A DNA stretch of 40,008 bases from Woeseiaceae bacterium (lineage in GTDB: Bacteria; Pseudomonadota; Gammaproteobacteria; Steroidobacterales; Woeseiaceae): assembly GCA_013043165.1 (NCBI GenBank), contig JABDOQ010000061.1:1-40008 (forward strand), in the 5' to 3' direction. Of the stretch, positions 17,289-26,466 are shown piece by piece. The position numbers were made by a program, and so were the translations under genes. The notes beneath the pieces were generated by a model that was given only the letters and a program-made list of their open reading frames with translations, had not been told where the DNA came from and did not search any database. Position 1 is the first letter of the stretch. Each line of letters begins with the position of its first letter.

Positions 17289-20200
17289 GTGACATCAAAC
17301 GAAAACCGCCGGGGCGGAGACATCAGGGAAGTAATTGTCGACGCAATTGTTGCGTCGACTGTCAAATCGCGCGTTTTAAAGAGCCGAAAACAGATCAAGC
17401 GCTACCTGAAGCAGTACTTTGCGAACGTTCCCGTAGAAGATTTGCAGGGAAGGTCGGAAAAGGTCATGGCGCGCGTAGCGCTCGATCATCTCGAATTCGC
17501 AGCCAAACGTCGCAAGGGCGAGGCACTGATTCGACTTTTCAACACGACCGAAAAAGAGCATGGCTACACGTCCGCTTTCACATTTGTGGAAATGGTCAAC
17601 GACGACATGCCATTTCTTGTCGACTCGGTGGCAGCCGCGATAAACCGCCATAGCATGATCGTGCATATCACGGTGCACCCGATCATTTTCGTCAAACGCG
17701 ACAAAGATGGTCAGATCGAGGCCGTGACGAGCGCTGACGACGACTCGGCAACCGCCGAGTCGTTTGTGCGATTTGCCGTCGACCGCGAAACCGATGCGGG
17801 CGAATTAAAGCGTCTGCGACAGGAAATCAGCAAGGTACTTGGCGATGTCCGGCTGGCTGTTCGCGACTGGAAAAAAATGCGGCAGCGCATGCTTGAGACG
17901 GCGGACTTGCTCGACAAGGGCCCGAAGGGCGCTGATCCCCTGCTGCGATCGGAAAGCAAGGCGTTGCTCGAATGGATGGAGGACGAACATTTTACGTTTC
18001 TTGGTTATCGCGAGTATGTGCTCTCGAAACGCGGCAAACGCATATTCCTGAATGCCGTAAAAGGCTCCGGACTCGGAATTTTGAGCCGCGACGATCGCGG
18101 TACGAAGGGCATTGAACTTACGGATGAAATGCGGCGCCTGACGCGTTCCCGCGATTGGCTGATCCTGACCAAGGCAAATTCACGCTCCACGATTCATCGG
18201 CCCGCGTTTCTCGACTACGTTGGCGTCAAGGTTTATGACGATGACGGCAATACGATCGGAGAACGCCGTTTTATCGGCCTGCTTACGTCAGTGGCCTACA
18301 GCGAAAGTCCGCAAAACATCCCTCTGTTGCGGCATAAGGTGCAAAAAATATTTGAACGCGCGCAGGTCAATGCTTCCGGGCACCGTGGCAAAGCGCTGCT
18401 GCACATAATCAACACGTATCCTCGTGAAGAACTTTTCCAAAGTTCCGTGCAAGACCTTACCCGGACCACCATTGGCATTCTGAATTTGCAGGATCGCCAG
18501 CGCATCAAGTTTTTCCTGCGCAGGGATCCGTTCCGGCGCTTTTTTTCGTGCCTTGTTTATGTGCCACGCGAAAAGTACACGACGGCGATCCGAAGACGGA
18601 TCGAAGCACTGTTACTCGAAGCCTTCGGCGGAATTTCCGTTGACTCATCCGTGCAGATTTCTGACTCGGCGCTGGCACGAGTGCACCTGATCGTGCGCAC
18701 GCCCGAAGGCAAGCGTCCACGTATCAGTATCCACCATATCGAAGAGCAGATAGCCGACCTCGTCATTACCTGGTCCGATCGGCTGCGCGACGAACTGTTG
18801 ATTCGATTTGGTCCGGACGAGGGCGCGAGACTCTACCGTGCCTACCGCGACGTATTCCCGGCCGGCTTTCAGGAGGACACGATACCGAGGGAGGCATGTT
18901 CGGATGTGCAGCAGATCGACGAGATGCTGCGCGATGAAGTTTCGCGGGCCGTTAGCCTCTATGTTCCGCCGGATTCATTGCCGGGCCACATGCACTTCAT
19001 GATTTACAGCAGGAACGAGCCCATCGTGCTGTCGGAGGCGCTCCCGGTGCTCGAGTACATGGGCGTCGACGTCTATACAGAGCGACCCTACGAAGTGGAC
19101 CTGAAGTCAGGAGAGTGTTTCTGGATCCAGGATTTCCACCTTCGTCATGAAAGTGGTGCTGCGGTTGATATTGAGGCTGTATCGCAACGATTCGAAGATT
19201 GTTTTCTCGCCGTGCTGCACGGCGATGCGGAAAATGACGGCCTGAATCGGCTGGTCGTCGGCGCGGGCCTCAACTGGCGGCAGACGGCACTTCTGCGCTG
19301 CTATGCAAAACATATTTTACAGTTGAGAGTGCCGTTCAGCCAGGCCTACATGGAGGACGTGCTGGTCATACATGCCGGCCTCGCCGCGCTGCTGGTGCGG
19401 CAGTTCGAAGTGCAGTTCGACCCCGACCTTTCGAAACGCAAACGCGATCGCGAATTGAAGGAAATCGGTGCGCAGGTAAAGCGCGGTGTCGCCAAGGCGC
19501 GCAACGTTGACGAAGATCGCATTCTCACGGCTTTCGCCGGTGGCATCGATGCGACTTTGCGCAGCAATTACTTTCAGACTATCGACGGCACAGATACGCC
19601 AAAGCCCTACATATCAATCAAGCTCGATCCTGCCCGTCTTCCCGAAATTCCGTTGCCGCGGCCGCAATTCGAAGTGTTTGTCTATTCGCCCGAGGTCGAG
19701 GGCGTGCATTTGCGGAATGGCGACATCGCTCGCGGCGGGCTGCGCTGGTCGGATCGGCGTGAAGACTTCCGCACCGAGGTTCTCGGCTTGATGAAAGCGC
19801 AGGTAGTGAAAAATACCGTAATCGTTCCCACAGGCGCCAAGGGTGGCTTCTTTCCGAAGCGCGCACCTGTCGACGACCGCGCGGCAATACAGGCAAACGG
19901 CATCCATTGTTACAAGACCTTTATTCGCGGGCTGCTGGACCTGACCGACAATGTCGTCGACGACGAGGTTATTACGCCCGAGCGCATTGTGCGCCGCGAC
20001 GGCGATGATCCTTATCTGGTCGTGGCTGCCGACAAGGGCACCGCCACATTTTCAGACATTGCCAACAGTCTTTCGGCCGAATACAGCTTCTGGCTCGACG
20101 ACGCGTTCGCCTCCGGCGGCTCCGCAGGCTACGACCACAAAGGGATGGGCATCACGGCGCGCGGCGCCTGGGAGGCCGTCAAGCGCCACTTCCACGAGCT

Positions 20201-22121
20201 GGGCGTGAACATCCAGAAACAGCCGTTTAGCGTGGCCGGAATCGGGGACATGAGCGGCGACGTCTTCGGCAACGGCATGCTGTTGTCGAAAAAGATCAGG
20301 CTGGTCGCTGCATTCAATCACAGGCGCATATTTCTGGACCCGGATCCGGATACCGCGGCGAGTTTCCGCGAGCGCAAACGCCTGTTTCGCAAGCCCGGTT
20401 CGACTTGGGACGATTACGACGAATCACTGATTTCCAAGGGTGGCGGCGTCTTCTCGCGGCAGGCCAAGACCATCCGACTGAGTAATGAGGTGCGTAAACT
20501 CCTCGACGTCAGCGAGCAGTCGGTGCAGCCGGACGAGCTGATTCGCGCCATTCTCAGGATGCCCGTCGACCTGCTGTGGAATGGAGGCATCGGGACCTAC
20601 GCAAAAGCGAGCAGCGAAGGTCATTCGGACGTTGGCGACAGAAGCAACGACGCTGTGCGGGTCGACGCCGACGAATTGCGCTGCAAGGTGATCGGCGAGG
20701 GCGGTAACCTGGGATTCACGCAACGCGCCCGGGTCGAATTCAGTCAGCATGGCGGCCGCATCAATACCGATTTTATCGACAACTCCGGCGGAGTTGATTG
20801 CTCTGACCGCGAAGTCAATATCAAGATCCTGCTGAGCGATGCCGCCAAGAAAAAAGGCTTGTCACGCAAGAAACGTGACGAGTTGCTTGCCTCGATGACC
20901 GACGATGTTGCGACTCTCGTGCTCAGGAACAACTATCTGCAGACACAGGCAATAAGCATGAGCGAGCGGCTTTCTGTCGCTCGTATCGACGAGACCGCAC
21001 GGCTGATCGCATCGCTCGAACGCACCGGCTTGCTGAATCGCGACCTCGAATATCTTCCCCATGAGGCCGAGATCGACGATCGTCGCAGCCGCAAGCAGGG
21101 CTTTACGCGACCGGAACTTGCCATCGTACTGAGCTACGCAAAAATCGACCTCTATAAGGGCCTTATCGACTCCGAGGAGACTCTTGAGGATTTCCTGCAA
21201 ATCGACCCGCAGCGATATTTTCCGCCGGTGCTTCGACGTCGCTATGTAGACTTGATTCCCGGCCACCGCCTTAGCCGACAGATACTCGCGACACTGATCG
21301 CGAACGCGCTGGTCAATCGCATGGGTCCAGCGTTCGTCAAACGCGTGCAGGTCGATACCGGCGCGAAAATCGTGACGATCGCTCGCGCGTACGAAGTCGC
21401 GCGGATCATCTGCCGCGCGACACCGCTACTGCGCACGATCGAGTCCCTGGACCACAAGATTCCCGCCAGTGCGCAGCTTGAAATGATGTTCGAGGTGAGC
21501 CGAATCCTGCGTCATACCTGCTACTGGCTGATCGAACACTTCGATGATCAACTGCAGATCGTCAAATCCGTGGAACGACTCAAGGACGGCATGGCGAGCA
21601 TTTACACGCGTTCGGGCACTTACATCTCCAAAGCCAGCCGTGTACGCAATGAAGATGCACTGCAAACCTGGATCGCCATGGGCGTGCCCGAAAAACTCGC
21701 CGGTCGGATGTCCCTGCTGTTGGTGACGCGCGCCGCGCTCGATATTGCTGACATCGCAGCAGAACGCAAGCGGGACGTACTCGATACGGCTCGCCTGTAC
21801 TCGACGCTCAACGACGGCCTGGGCATGCACTGGCTGCATAATTATGCCGAGGACCTCAAGGTCAGCGGCCGCTGGCAGGCAATGGCGCGCAGCAACCTCC
21901 GCGATGAGTTCTATCGAATTCGGCGGGACATTGCGCTGCGGCTGTTAACCAGTCGCAGCAGGCAGGATCCCGAAGAGGTCGCCAACAAATGGCTAAATGC
22001 ACATGAAGAAAAAGTTGCGCGCTTCACCAATATGGTCGAAGAAATGAAACTGCGCGGTGACATCGATTTTGCTACGCTGTCGGTGGCCGCGAAGGAACTG
22101 CGCAGTCTGATATCAAACTGA
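17289..22121 (+). CDS. NAD-dependent glutamate dehydrogenase, large (about 180 kDa) type
   Basis: The enzyme oxidises glutamate to 2-oxoglutarate and ammonia with NAD, feeding amino acids into the TCA cycle. The 1610 residues match the L-180 class of Pseudomonas, Caulobacter and Streptomyces. A long N-terminal half holds ACT-like regulatory regions. The catalytic core begins near RGGLRWSDRREDFRTEVLGLMKAQ and contains VPTGAKGGFFPKR with K851. The nucleotide-binding region with IGDMSGDVFGNGML follows, then a helical C-terminal domain. The GTG start at 17289 has GGAG 7 bases upstream. No frameshift is seen. It stands alone with its own promoter and is followed by gpmA after 39 bp. Relatives are allosterically controlled by amino acids, but effectors cannot be read here. 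Confidence 0.96.
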   Translation: MTSNENRRGGDIREVIVDAIVASTVKSRVLKSRKQIKRYLKQYFANVPVEDLQGRSEKVMARVALDHLEFAAKRRKGEALIRLFNTTEKEHGYTSAFTFVEMVNDDMPFLVDSVAAAINRHSMIVHITVHPIIFVKRDKDGQIEAVTSADDDSATAESFVRFAVDRETDAGELKRLRQEISKVLGDVRLAVRDWKKMRQRMLETADLLDKGPKGADPLLRSESKALLEWMEDEHFTFLGYREYVLSKRGKRIFLNAVKGSGLGILSRDDRGTKGIELTDEMRRLTRSRDWLILTKANSRSTIHRPAFLDYVGVKVYDDDGNTIGERRFIGLLTSVAYSESPQNIPLLRHKVQKIFERAQVNASGHRGKALLHIINTYPREELFQSSVQDLTRTTIGILNLQDRQRIKFFLRRDPFRRFFSCLVYVPREKYTTAIRRRIEALLLEAFGGISVDSSVQISDSALARVHLIVRTPEGKRPRISIHHIEEQIADLVITWSDRLRDELLIRFGPDEGARLYRAYRDVFPAGFQEDTIPREACSDVQQIDEMLRDEVSRAVSLYVPPDSLPGHMHFMIYSRNEPIVLSEALPVLEYMGVDVYTERPYEVDLKSGECFWIQDFHLRHESGAAVDIEAVSQRFEDCFLAVLHGDAENDGLNRLVVGAGLNWRQTALLRCYAKHILQLRVPFSQAYMEDVLVIHAGLAALLVRQFEVQFDPDLSKRKRDRELKEIGAQVKRGVAKARNVDEDRILTAFAGGIDATLRSNYFQTIDGTDTPKPYISIKLDPARLPEIPLPRPQFEVFVYSPEVEGVHLRNGDIARGGLRWSDRREDFRTEVLGLMKAQVVKNTVIVPTGAKGGFFPKRAPVDDRAAIQANGIHCYKTFIRGLLDLTDNVVDDEVITPERIVRRDGDDPYLVVAADKGTATFSDIANSLSAEYSFWLDDAFASGGSAGYDHKGMGITARGAWEAVKRHFHELGVNIQKQPFSVAGIGDMSGDVFGNGMLLSKKIRLVAAFNHRRIFLDPDPDTAASFRERKRLFRKPGSTWDDYDESLISKGGGVFSRQAKTIRLSNEVRKLLDVSEQSVQPDELIRAILRMPVDLLWNGGIGTYAKASSEGHSDVGDRSNDAVRVDADELRCKVIGEGGNLGFTQRARVEFSQHGGRINTDFIDNSGGVDCSDREVNIKILLSDAAKKKGLSRKKRDELLASMTDDVATLVLRNNYLQTQAISMSERLSVARIDETARLIASLERTGLLNRDLEYLPHEAEIDDRRSRKQGFTRPELAIVLSYAKIDLYKGLIDSEETLEDFLQIDPQRYFPPVLRRRYVDLIPGHRLSRQILATLIANALVNRMGPAFVKRVQVDTGAKIVTIARAYEVARIICRATPLLRTIESLDHKIPASAQLEMMFEVSRILRHTCYWLIEHFDDQLQIVKSVERLKDGMASIYTRSGTYISKASRVRNEDALQTWIAMGVPEKLAGRMSLLLVTRAALDIADIAAERKRDVLDTARLYSTLNDGLGMHWLHNYAEDLKVSGRWQAMARSNLRDEFYRIRRDIALRLLTSRSRQDPEEVANKWLNAHEEKVARFTNMVEEMKLRGDIDFATLSVAAKELRSLISN

Positions 22122-22160
22122 TAGCGATTAGAATCTCGTCGCACGTAATACGGAGAAGCA

Positions 22161-22904
22161 ATGGCTGGCAAACTCATACTCTGCCGTCATGGTCAGAGTG
22201 ACTGGAACAAGAAAAACCTGTTCACCGGCTGGACGGACGTCGACCTGACGGAAAAAGGCATGCAGGAAGCAATCGACGCTGGTCGGCTGCTGTCGGAACT
22301 CGGTTTCGAGTTCGATATTGCCTATACGTCGGTACTCAAACGCGCAATCCGCACGCTCTGGGTCATGCTCGATGAGATGGATCTCATGTGGATTCCGGTG
22401 GTACGCGACTGGCGTCTGAACGAACGCCATTACGGCGCATTGCAGGGACTCAATAAAGCGGAAACGGCGGCCAAGTACGGCGAAGACCAGGTTCATATCT
22501 GGCGACGCAGCTACGATATCCCGCCGCCGCCCCTCGAGGCCGACGACGAACGCCATCCGTCTTTCGACCCGCGCTACAAAGGCATCGCCAATTTGCCCGG
22601 GGCAGAATCGCTGTTGCTGACACTGGAACGGGTCAAGCCCTGCTGGACCGACGTGATCGCGCCGGATCTGCAGGCCGGGAAGAATGTCCTGATTTCTGCA
22701 CACGGCAACAGCCTGCGGGCACTCGTGAAGATGCTCGATCGAATATCTGACGAGGAAATCACGGGCTTCAACATCCCGACAGGAATACCCCTGGCTTACG
22801 AACTCGACGACGACTTAAACCCCATATCGCGCGAGTTCCTGGGCGATCCCGAAGCGGTCGCGAAAGCGGCTGCCGCTGTTGCAGCCCAGGGTAAAGCGCA
22901 CTGA
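22161..22904 (+). CDS. gpmA: 2,3-bisphosphoglycerate-dependent phosphoglycerate mutase
   Basis: This enzyme interconverts 3- and 2-phosphoglycerate in glycolysis and gluconeogenesis. The 247 residues fit the family (about 250). Phosphohistidine H10 lies in [11 protein letters not shown]88 in [15 protein letters not shown], and H181 in [17 protein letters not shown] precedes the ATG. Encoded on the same strand as the glutamate dehydrogenase gene and 39 bp after it, so it may be partly co-transcribed. It converges on tesB with 13 bp between the stops. Confidence 0.96.
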   Translation: MAGKLILCRHGQSDWNKKNLFTGWTDVDLTEKGMQEAIDAGRLLSELGFEFDIAYTSVLKRAIRTLWVMLDEMDLMWIPVVRDWRLNERHYGALQGLNKAETAAKYGEDQVHIWRRSYDIPPPPLEADDERHPSFDPRYKGIANLPGAESLLLTLERVKPCWTDVIAPDLQAGKNVLISAHGNSLRALVKMLDRISDEEITGFNIPTGIPLAYELDDDLNPISREFLGDPEAVAKAAAAVAAQGKAH

Positions 22905-22917
22905 GTCCCGAACCGAC

Positions 22918-23817
22918 CTAGGCCTGCCGCCGCGGATCTGAGCGAGGCTTCTCGCTACCCTCATCAATCATCCGTATAAGGCCTTCCTGAGACGTGGAGG
23001 CGACGAGTACGCCCTGTTCGGTAAAGAGCTGGCCGCGGGCAAACCCTCGTGCACCGGACGCGTTCGGGCTGTCCATCGAGTACAGCAGCCATTCATCGAT
23101 TCTGAATTCACGGTGAAACCAAAGCGCGTGATCCAGGCTCGCCATTATCACGTTGTGGCGAGTAAACGACAGGCCGTGCGGCAGCGTCGAAGTGGCCAGC
23201 AGCTCGAAATCCGAAACATAAGCGAGCAGATTCTGATGCAGCGCCTGGTTATTCGGCAGGCGGTCGACCGCGCGTATCCAGACCTGCTTCTTCGGCGGCA
23301 GTTTTTTCCGCCTGTCCAGGCTCCGGGGGTCGACCGGGCGAAACTCGAACGGGCGCTTGCCCGTTATAAAGCGGCGTAGTTTCATCGGTATTTTTTCAAG
23401 CACATCCGCCGCGACCTCCGTCAGGTCTTTCAGACCTTCGGGCGATGGCACATCGGGCATTTTCGCCTGGTGATCGAGTCCGTCTTCGAGTATTTGAAAC
23501 GACGCCGCGAGATTCAGAATCGGCCTGCCGTGTTGAATGGCAACGACGCGTCGATTGGAAAAGCTACCGCCATCGCGTGCACGGTCGACATCGTAGATTA
23601 TTGGCGCTGTCATATCTCCACGACGCAGGAAATAGGCGTGCAGCGAGTGGGCTACCCTGCCATCAACCGTGTGTTGTGCCGCCGACAAAGCCTGGCCGAC
23701 GACCTGGCCGCCAAAAACCTGTGCGCTGCCGATATCGCGACTGTCACCACGAAAAATGTTTTCCTCGATACGCTCAAGCTTGAGGAGCGCGATCAGGTCT
23801 TCGAGTACCGGGTGCAT
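22918..23817 (-). CDS. tesB: Acyl-CoA thioesterase II (TesB)
   Basis: TesB hydrolyses medium- and long-chain acyl-CoA to free fatty acid and CoA in the cytoplasm. The 299 residues contain two hotdog domains, with GSAQVFGGQVVGQAL (30-44) and HSLHAYFLRRGD (58-69) in the first. The E. coli catalytic D204, T228 and Q278 correspond here to D203 (YVSDFELLATS), S227 (MASLDHALWFHR; Ser for Thr) and Q277 (STSQEGLIR). It is the last gene of a minus-strand group acyl-CoA ligase/SDR/tesB and follows the SDR by 18 bp. It could relieve CoA trapping when acyl-CoA accumulates. Confidence 0.94.
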   Translation of the reverse strand: MHPVLEDLIALLKLERIEENIFRGDSRDIGSAQVFGGQVVGQALSAAQHTVDGRVAHSLHAYFLRRGDMTAPIIYDVDRARDGGSFSNRRVVAIQHGRPILNLAASFQILEDGLDHQAKMPDVPSPEGLKDLTEVAADVLEKIPMKLRRFITGKRPFEFRPVDPRSLDRRKKLPPKKQVWIRAVDRLPNNQALHQNLLAYVSDFELLATSTLPHGLSFTRHNVIMASLDHALWFHREFRIDEWLLYSMDSPNASGARGFARGQLFTEQGVLVASTSQEGLIRMIDEGSEKPRSDPRRQA

Positions 23818-23835
23818 CCTGATGTCCTCGTCCGG

Positions 23836-24588
23836 TCAGCCGGCGTGTGTGCGGCCACCATCAACTGCGATACCCGTGCCGCTGACAAAAACGGCATCAT
23901 CGCTGGCGAGAAACAGTGCAACCTTGGCAACGTCTACAGGCTCGCCCAGGCGACGCGCCGCGGAGCCCCTGATGCAGTGGTCGCGCAGCGCTTTGTCCTT
24001 ACGGAACACTTCGCGGCTTTCGGGTGTCATGACGGCGCCGGGTTGGATGTAATTGGCGTTGATCGCGAACTCGCCCATTTCGGCGGCGAGCACTCGCGTC
24101 ATGTCCGCGAGGTCCTGCTCCGCGTGGGTATAAGCAGCGTCACCATGGCGGGTAAAACAACTGCGCAGGAATCCGATATTGATTATTCGGCCCTGCGGGC
24201 TTTTTTGCAGGTGTGGGGATGCCGCGCGACACGCGGCCATCGTCAGCGTCGCCCTGGATCGCAGCAGGCGCTCGAATTTCTCGTCTACCTGGTCGAGCGG
24301 CGCATCCGGTTGCAAAGGAAAATCGTTGACCAGAATATCGATGCCGCCGAGTTTCTTGACGGCATCCCCGATCAGGCCCGGCATACCGTCCGGGTCGATC
24401 AGCGCTGCCGTCATCGGCGTGATGCCCTTGACCGCAGCGTAGTGCTGCATAACGCCGCTGTTTTTCGTGTCGACCGCGAGTACCGCCGCGCCGTGCTTGG
24501 CGAGCGTGCGCGCGATGGCCTCGCTGATACCGCCAGCCGCATTTAGTACAAGTGCATTCAGCCCGTAGAGGCGCGGGGGACCCGCCAT
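23836..24588 (-). CDS. Short-chain dehydrogenase-like protein lacking catalytic residues
   Basis: The 250-residue fold is clearly SDR: a hydrophobic beta-1, a helix, PG at 183-184 and the C-terminal VSGTGIAVDGGRTHAG. However, the usual residues are changed. The cofactor loop TGxxxGIG reads NAAGGIS (16-22), NNAG reads NDFP (88-91), the catalytic Ser position is F140, and the YxxxK motif is Y153-THA-E157, with Glu for Lys. It is therefore unlikely to be a normal dehydrogenase. It may bind acyl-CoA or nucleotide, or act as a partner subunit. AAGGA precedes the ATG at 24588. It sits between the acyl-CoA ligase and tesB with short gaps, so it is probably made with them. No stops or frameshifts suggest decay. 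Confidence 0.88.
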   Translation of the reverse strand: MAGPPRLYGLNALVLNAAGGISEAIARTLAKHGAAVLAVDTKNSGVMQHYAAVKGITPMTAALIDPDGMPGLIGDAVKKLGGIDILVNDFPLQPDAPLDQVDEKFERLLRSRATLTMAACRAASPHLQKSPQGRIINIGFLRSCFTRHGDAAYTHAEQDLADMTRVLAAEMGEFAINANYIQPGAVMTPESREVFRKDKALRDHCIRGSAARRLGEPVDVAKVALFLASDDAVFVSGTGIAVDGGRTHAG

Positions 24589-24621
24589 GTCAGTTCCTTG
24601 GATTGTTGCTCTGTTCCGGCA

Positions 24622-26253
24622 CTAGTTCGGAAATGCATAGTCAGTGAATTGCTTGCGCAATTCAATCTTCTTGACCTTGCCCGTCGCCGTGTGCGGCAAT
24701 TCATCGACAAAAATCACGTCATTCGGTATCCACCAGGCGGCCACTTTGCCATCAAAGTACCTGAGCATCTCTTCCTTGCTCACATCCTGGCCTTCGGTGC
24801 GCACGACAACCAGTAGCGGGCGCTCGGTCCATTTGGGATGGGCGACACCAATGACGGCAGCTTCGGCGACGGCCGGATGACCCATGGCCGTATTCTCGAG
24901 CTCGATGGAGCTGATCCACTCACCTCCCGACTTGATAACGTCCTTGGTGCGATCGGTAATCGCCATGTAACCCTGCCGGTCGATCGTCGCAACGTCGCCG
25001 GTATCGAACCAGCCGTCCTCGGTGTGTGTGCCCGCGCCGCCCTCGAGCTTGAAATAATCGCTGCAAATCCAGGGGCCGCGCACCTGCAGCGCGCCGTAGG
25101 CAACTCCGTCCCAGGGCAACTCCTGGCCTTCGTCGTCGACGATGCGCAGCTCGCAGCCGAAGATGCCACGCCCGGCTTTGGTCGCAAGATCGAGTTTTTC
25201 GTCATCAGGCAGCGTCTCAAGGCCGGCCTTGATCGAGTTGCACGTGCCCAGGGGACTCATTTCCGTCATTCCCCAGCCCTGGCGAATCTCGACGCCATGC
25301 TTGTCTCGAAATTCCTCGATCATCGAGCGCGGCACCGCGGCACCGCCGACGATCGAGCGCTTCAATTTATCCAGGCGTTTGCCCGCACTGGCGCAGTACT
25401 GCAGCAGCGCCAGCCATACGGTTGGTACGCCCAGAGCGATGGTAACGTCTTCCGAATCCATGAGCTCATAAAGCGCTTCGCCATCGCCCATCTTCGGCCC
25501 GGGGAAAATAATCTTCGCACCGACCATCAGGGTCGCATAGGGAATCCCCCACGCGTTGACGTGAAACAACGGCACGACAGGCAATACGCAATCGGTGCTC
25601 GACAGGTCCATGATGTCGGGCGCCGGTGCCGCGTAGGCATGCAATACCGTTGAACGGTGATCGTAGAGCACACCCTTGGGATCCCCGGTTGTACCAGACG
25701 TATAGCAAAGCGCCGATGCCGACCGTTCGTCGAGTTCGGGCCAGTCATAGTCAGAGGATTCGGAGCCAATCAGCGTCTCATAGCATCGGACGTTCGGCAG
25801 CGATGTCTCCGGCATGTGCGCCTCGTCCGTCATGATCACGAAGCCCTCGACGCCGCCGATTTGCGGCAGAATTTTTTCGAGCAGGGGCACGAACATCACG
25901 TCGGTGAAGACCCAGCGATCTTCGGCATGATTAATAATGAAGATCAGCTGCTCGGGAAACAGGCGCGGGTTGATCGTGTGGCAGACGTAGCCTGCGCCGC
26001 TGATCGCGTAGTAGGCTTCCAGGTGGCGATAATCATTCCAGGCGATCGTGGCCACGCGGTCACCGTGTTTGAGACCAAGCTTGTCGAGCGCACTTGCGAG
26101 CTGTTTCGAGCGGCCGATCGCGTCGCTAAACGTATAGCGATGACGCGGATTGTCCATCGTCACGGAGACGATTTCACGTTCACCGTGAAATTTTTCTGCA
26201 TGTTTCGCAATCGAGGAAATGAGCAGCGGCGTATTCATCATTAATCCGTGCAT
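24622..26253 (-). CDS. Fatty acyl-CoA ligase (AMP-binding family)
   Basis: It activates a carboxylic acid with ATP and CoA to the acyl-CoA through an acyl-AMP intermediate. The 543 residues carry the P-loop YTSGTTGDPKG (184-194), the GWGMTEMSPLG motif, the hinge region DGWFDTGDVATIDRQGYMAITDRTKDVIKSGGEWIS, and catalytic lysine K526 in TATGKVKK. The sequence resembles the medium-chain AlkK/long-chain FadD-like group. The exact chain length is not readable. The ATG at 26253 has AGGA about 10 bases upstream; another ATG lies at codon 5. It is the first gene of a minus-strand unit with the SDR-like protein and tesB. Confidence 0.94.
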   Translation of the reverse strand: MHGLMMNTPLLISSIAKHAEKFHGEREIVSVTMDNPRHRYTFSDAIGRSKQLASALDKLGLKHGDRVATIAWNDYRHLEAYYAISGAGYVCHTINPRLFPEQLIFIINHAEDRWVFTDVMFVPLLEKILPQIGGVEGFVIMTDEAHMPETSLPNVRCYETLIGSESSDYDWPELDERSASALCYTSGTTGDPKGVLYDHRSTVLHAYAAPAPDIMDLSSTDCVLPVVPLFHVNAWGIPYATLMVGAKIIFPGPKMGDGEALYELMDSEDVTIALGVPTVWLALLQYCASAGKRLDKLKRSIVGGAAVPRSMIEEFRDKHGVEIRQGWGMTEMSPLGTCNSIKAGLETLPDDEKLDLATKAGRGIFGCELRIVDDEGQELPWDGVAYGALQVRGPWICSDYFKLEGGAGTHTEDGWFDTGDVATIDRQGYMAITDRTKDVIKSGGEWISSIELENTAMGHPAVAEAAVIGVAHPKWTERPLLVVVRTEGQDVSKEEMLRYFDGKVAAWWIPNDVIFVDELPHTATGKVKKIELRKQFTDYAFPN

Positions 26254-26466
26254 AGGTAATTCCTGTTAAGTCTTGCTGGCCAAAATGATTTCCTATTTAT
26301 CAAGAGCTTATAACTTATTTTTATCGCTGCAAACCTTGTTATGCTTAGCTGACAAGAAGCAACAGCCCGACAAGGGACGAGGCATGCAACGCACGACCAC
26401 TAGCTTACCCAATCTCCGGACCGATGTTGCGTTTACTTTGGCCAAAATTGTCGCGGCAGGACAGGC

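Noticed and set aside
23470..24546. A 358-codon plus-strand open frame opposite tesB and the SDR-like gene
   Set aside because: It spans two genes of the other strand, has no ribosome-binding site, and its product has no recognisable domain.
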